Shown in pieces: positions 5,106 through 5,796 of a stretch of 5,796 nt of DNA. Source of the DNA: Betaproteobacteria bacterium. Lineage in GTDB: Bacteria; Pseudomonadota; Gammaproteobacteria; Burkholderiales; SG8-39. How positions within the stretch are numbered: position 1 is the first letter of the stretch; the number at the start of each line of letters is the position of its first letter. The stretch spans positions 1-5,796 of the forward strand of contig CANIIN010000198.1 of NCBI GenBank assembly GCA_947467405.1. Direction: 5' to 3'. Below the pieces are notes generated by a model. It did no database searches. It saw nothing but the letters and a program-made list of their open reading frames with translations, and had not been told where the DNA came from. The translations under genes and the position numbers were made by a program.

Positions 5106-5796
5106 TTATTGCTTCTCGATTCTCAGTTGCGTGGCAATTTTCGAGAAGAACTCGTACTTGCTCTGCACGTCGCGATTGATTTCGTCGAGGTTCATGTTGA
5201 GGACTGCCGCGTCCAGCGCCTCCAGCTTGGTGCGGACGTCAGGCAACCGCACGGCTGTGTTCAACTCCCGGTTGATGCGCTCCGTCACATCCTTTGGCGT
5301 TCCGCCGCGAACGAACGCAGCAAACCACGAGGGCATGATGAAGTTTGGGTAACCCTGTTCGGCAGCGGTTGGGACATCGGGTGCCGTGGTCGTGCGTTGC
5401 GATCCGACGGTGGCGATCAGGCGCACCTGATTCTTGTCGACCAGCGGCTTGAACAGGGTCACGGCATTGACCCCGAAATGCAGTTCCCCCTGGACCATGC
5501 CGGTCAGCATGGGAGCGGTTCCTGCAAACGGGATGGGCACCATGGTGAAACCTTCGGCGGCCTTGAATGCCTCGATGGCCAGCGTGATGTGATGGTTGCC
5601 ATAGGAAACGTAATTCAGCTTGCCGGGATTGGCCTTGGCGTAGGTGATGAATTCGCGAAGATTCCTGGCCGGGATGCCGGCGTTGATGGCGACCGTGCCG
5701 GCGTTGTCCATGAGGATGGCGGTGGTCAGGATATCCTTGCCCATCTCGTAGCCGGGTTCCTTGAAGAACAGCGGCATGGTGACCAGTTGAATGCCG
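5106..5796 (-). CDS. TctC/Bug family substrate-binding protein, N-terminus outside window
   Basis: The frame is open from the right edge to TAA at 5108-5106, showing 229 residues; in-frame codons continue upstream of the Met at 5777, so that Met is internal and the signal peptide lies outside the window. The visible part covers the second lobe and C-terminus of a Bug periplasmic binding protein: LREFITYAKANPGKLNYVSYG, then a VPIPFAGTAPMLTGMVQGELHFG stretch (family VPYKGxxPA and GGxV region), QVRLIATVGSQRT, APDVPTAAEQGYPNF and the MPSWFAAFVRGGTPKDVTERIN segment, each in the usual order. Its sequence is clearly different from the first Bug protein in this window, so it is not a recent duplicate. 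It is the upstream partner of the LLM gene, 43 nt apart. Ligand unknown; it probably binds a small organic acid or aromatic compound related to the LLM substrate. Confidence 0.9.
   Translation of the reverse strand, partial: GIQLVTMPLFFKEPGYEMGKDILTTAILMDNAGTVAINAGIPARNLREFITYAKANPGKLNYVSYGNHHITLAIEAFKAAEGFTMVPIPFAGTAPMLTGMVQGELHFGVNAVTLFKPLVDKNQVRLIATVGSQRTTTAPDVPTAAEQGYPNFIMPSWFAAFVRGGTPKDVTERINRELNTAVRLPDVRTKLEALDAAVLNMNLDEINRDVQSKYEFFSKIATQLRIEKQ

Noticed and set aside
5775..5777. ATG 5777 as the start of the second Bug gene
   Set aside because: In-frame codons continue to the window edge, and the protein from 5777 would lack the signal peptide and the whole first part of the binding fold.

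Overview
The base composition is GC-rich. Two tripartite-tricarboxylate-type periplasmic binding proteins (TctC/Bug family) lie among small catabolic genes, which points to a proteobacterium, most likely a betaproteobacterium of the Burkholderiales, where this family is greatly expanded. This placement rests on gene content only; nothing in the window fixes genus or species.

Layout. Positions 1-2674 hold a rightward cluster: the 3' end of a thiolase-like (SCP2/lipid-transfer type) gene, a Bug solute-binding protein, and a COG2159-type amidohydrolase 35 nt downstream of it. Positions 2675-2990 are non-coding and hold a hairpin just after the amidohydrolase, a 14-bp dyad, and a perfect FNR/ANR-type box (TTGAT-N4-ATCAA) placed with textbook geometry upstream of a -10-like hexamer. 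Positions 2991-3995 encode a lone radical SAM enzyme with a short C-terminal SPASM-like domain. After a 41-nt convergent gap, the leftward cluster runs from the right edge: a second Bug protein (5' end outside the window) followed by a luciferase-like flavin monooxygenase (LLM) at 5062-4037.

How the genes may work together. The two flanking clusters look like uptake or sensing plus catabolism modules: a periplasmic binder for a small carboxylate-like ligand next to CoA-thioester or hydrolase chemistry on the left, and a binder next to a flavin monooxygenase on the right. The radical SAM gene does not obviously belong to either. It has its own predicted oxygen-controlled promoter, which suits an enzyme that depends on oxygen-labile iron-sulfur clusters. 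No RiPP precursor, transporter or maturation partner for it could be supported here.

The most notable signals are regulatory: the FNR-type promoter of the radical SAM gene, and a nested hairpin that fills almost the whole gap between the second Bug gene and the LLM gene and ends on the first base of the annotated LLM start codon. A perfect 10-bp inverted repeat sits between the thiolase and the first Bug gene. No tRNA, rRNA, CRISPR array, insertion sequence or transposase was seen.
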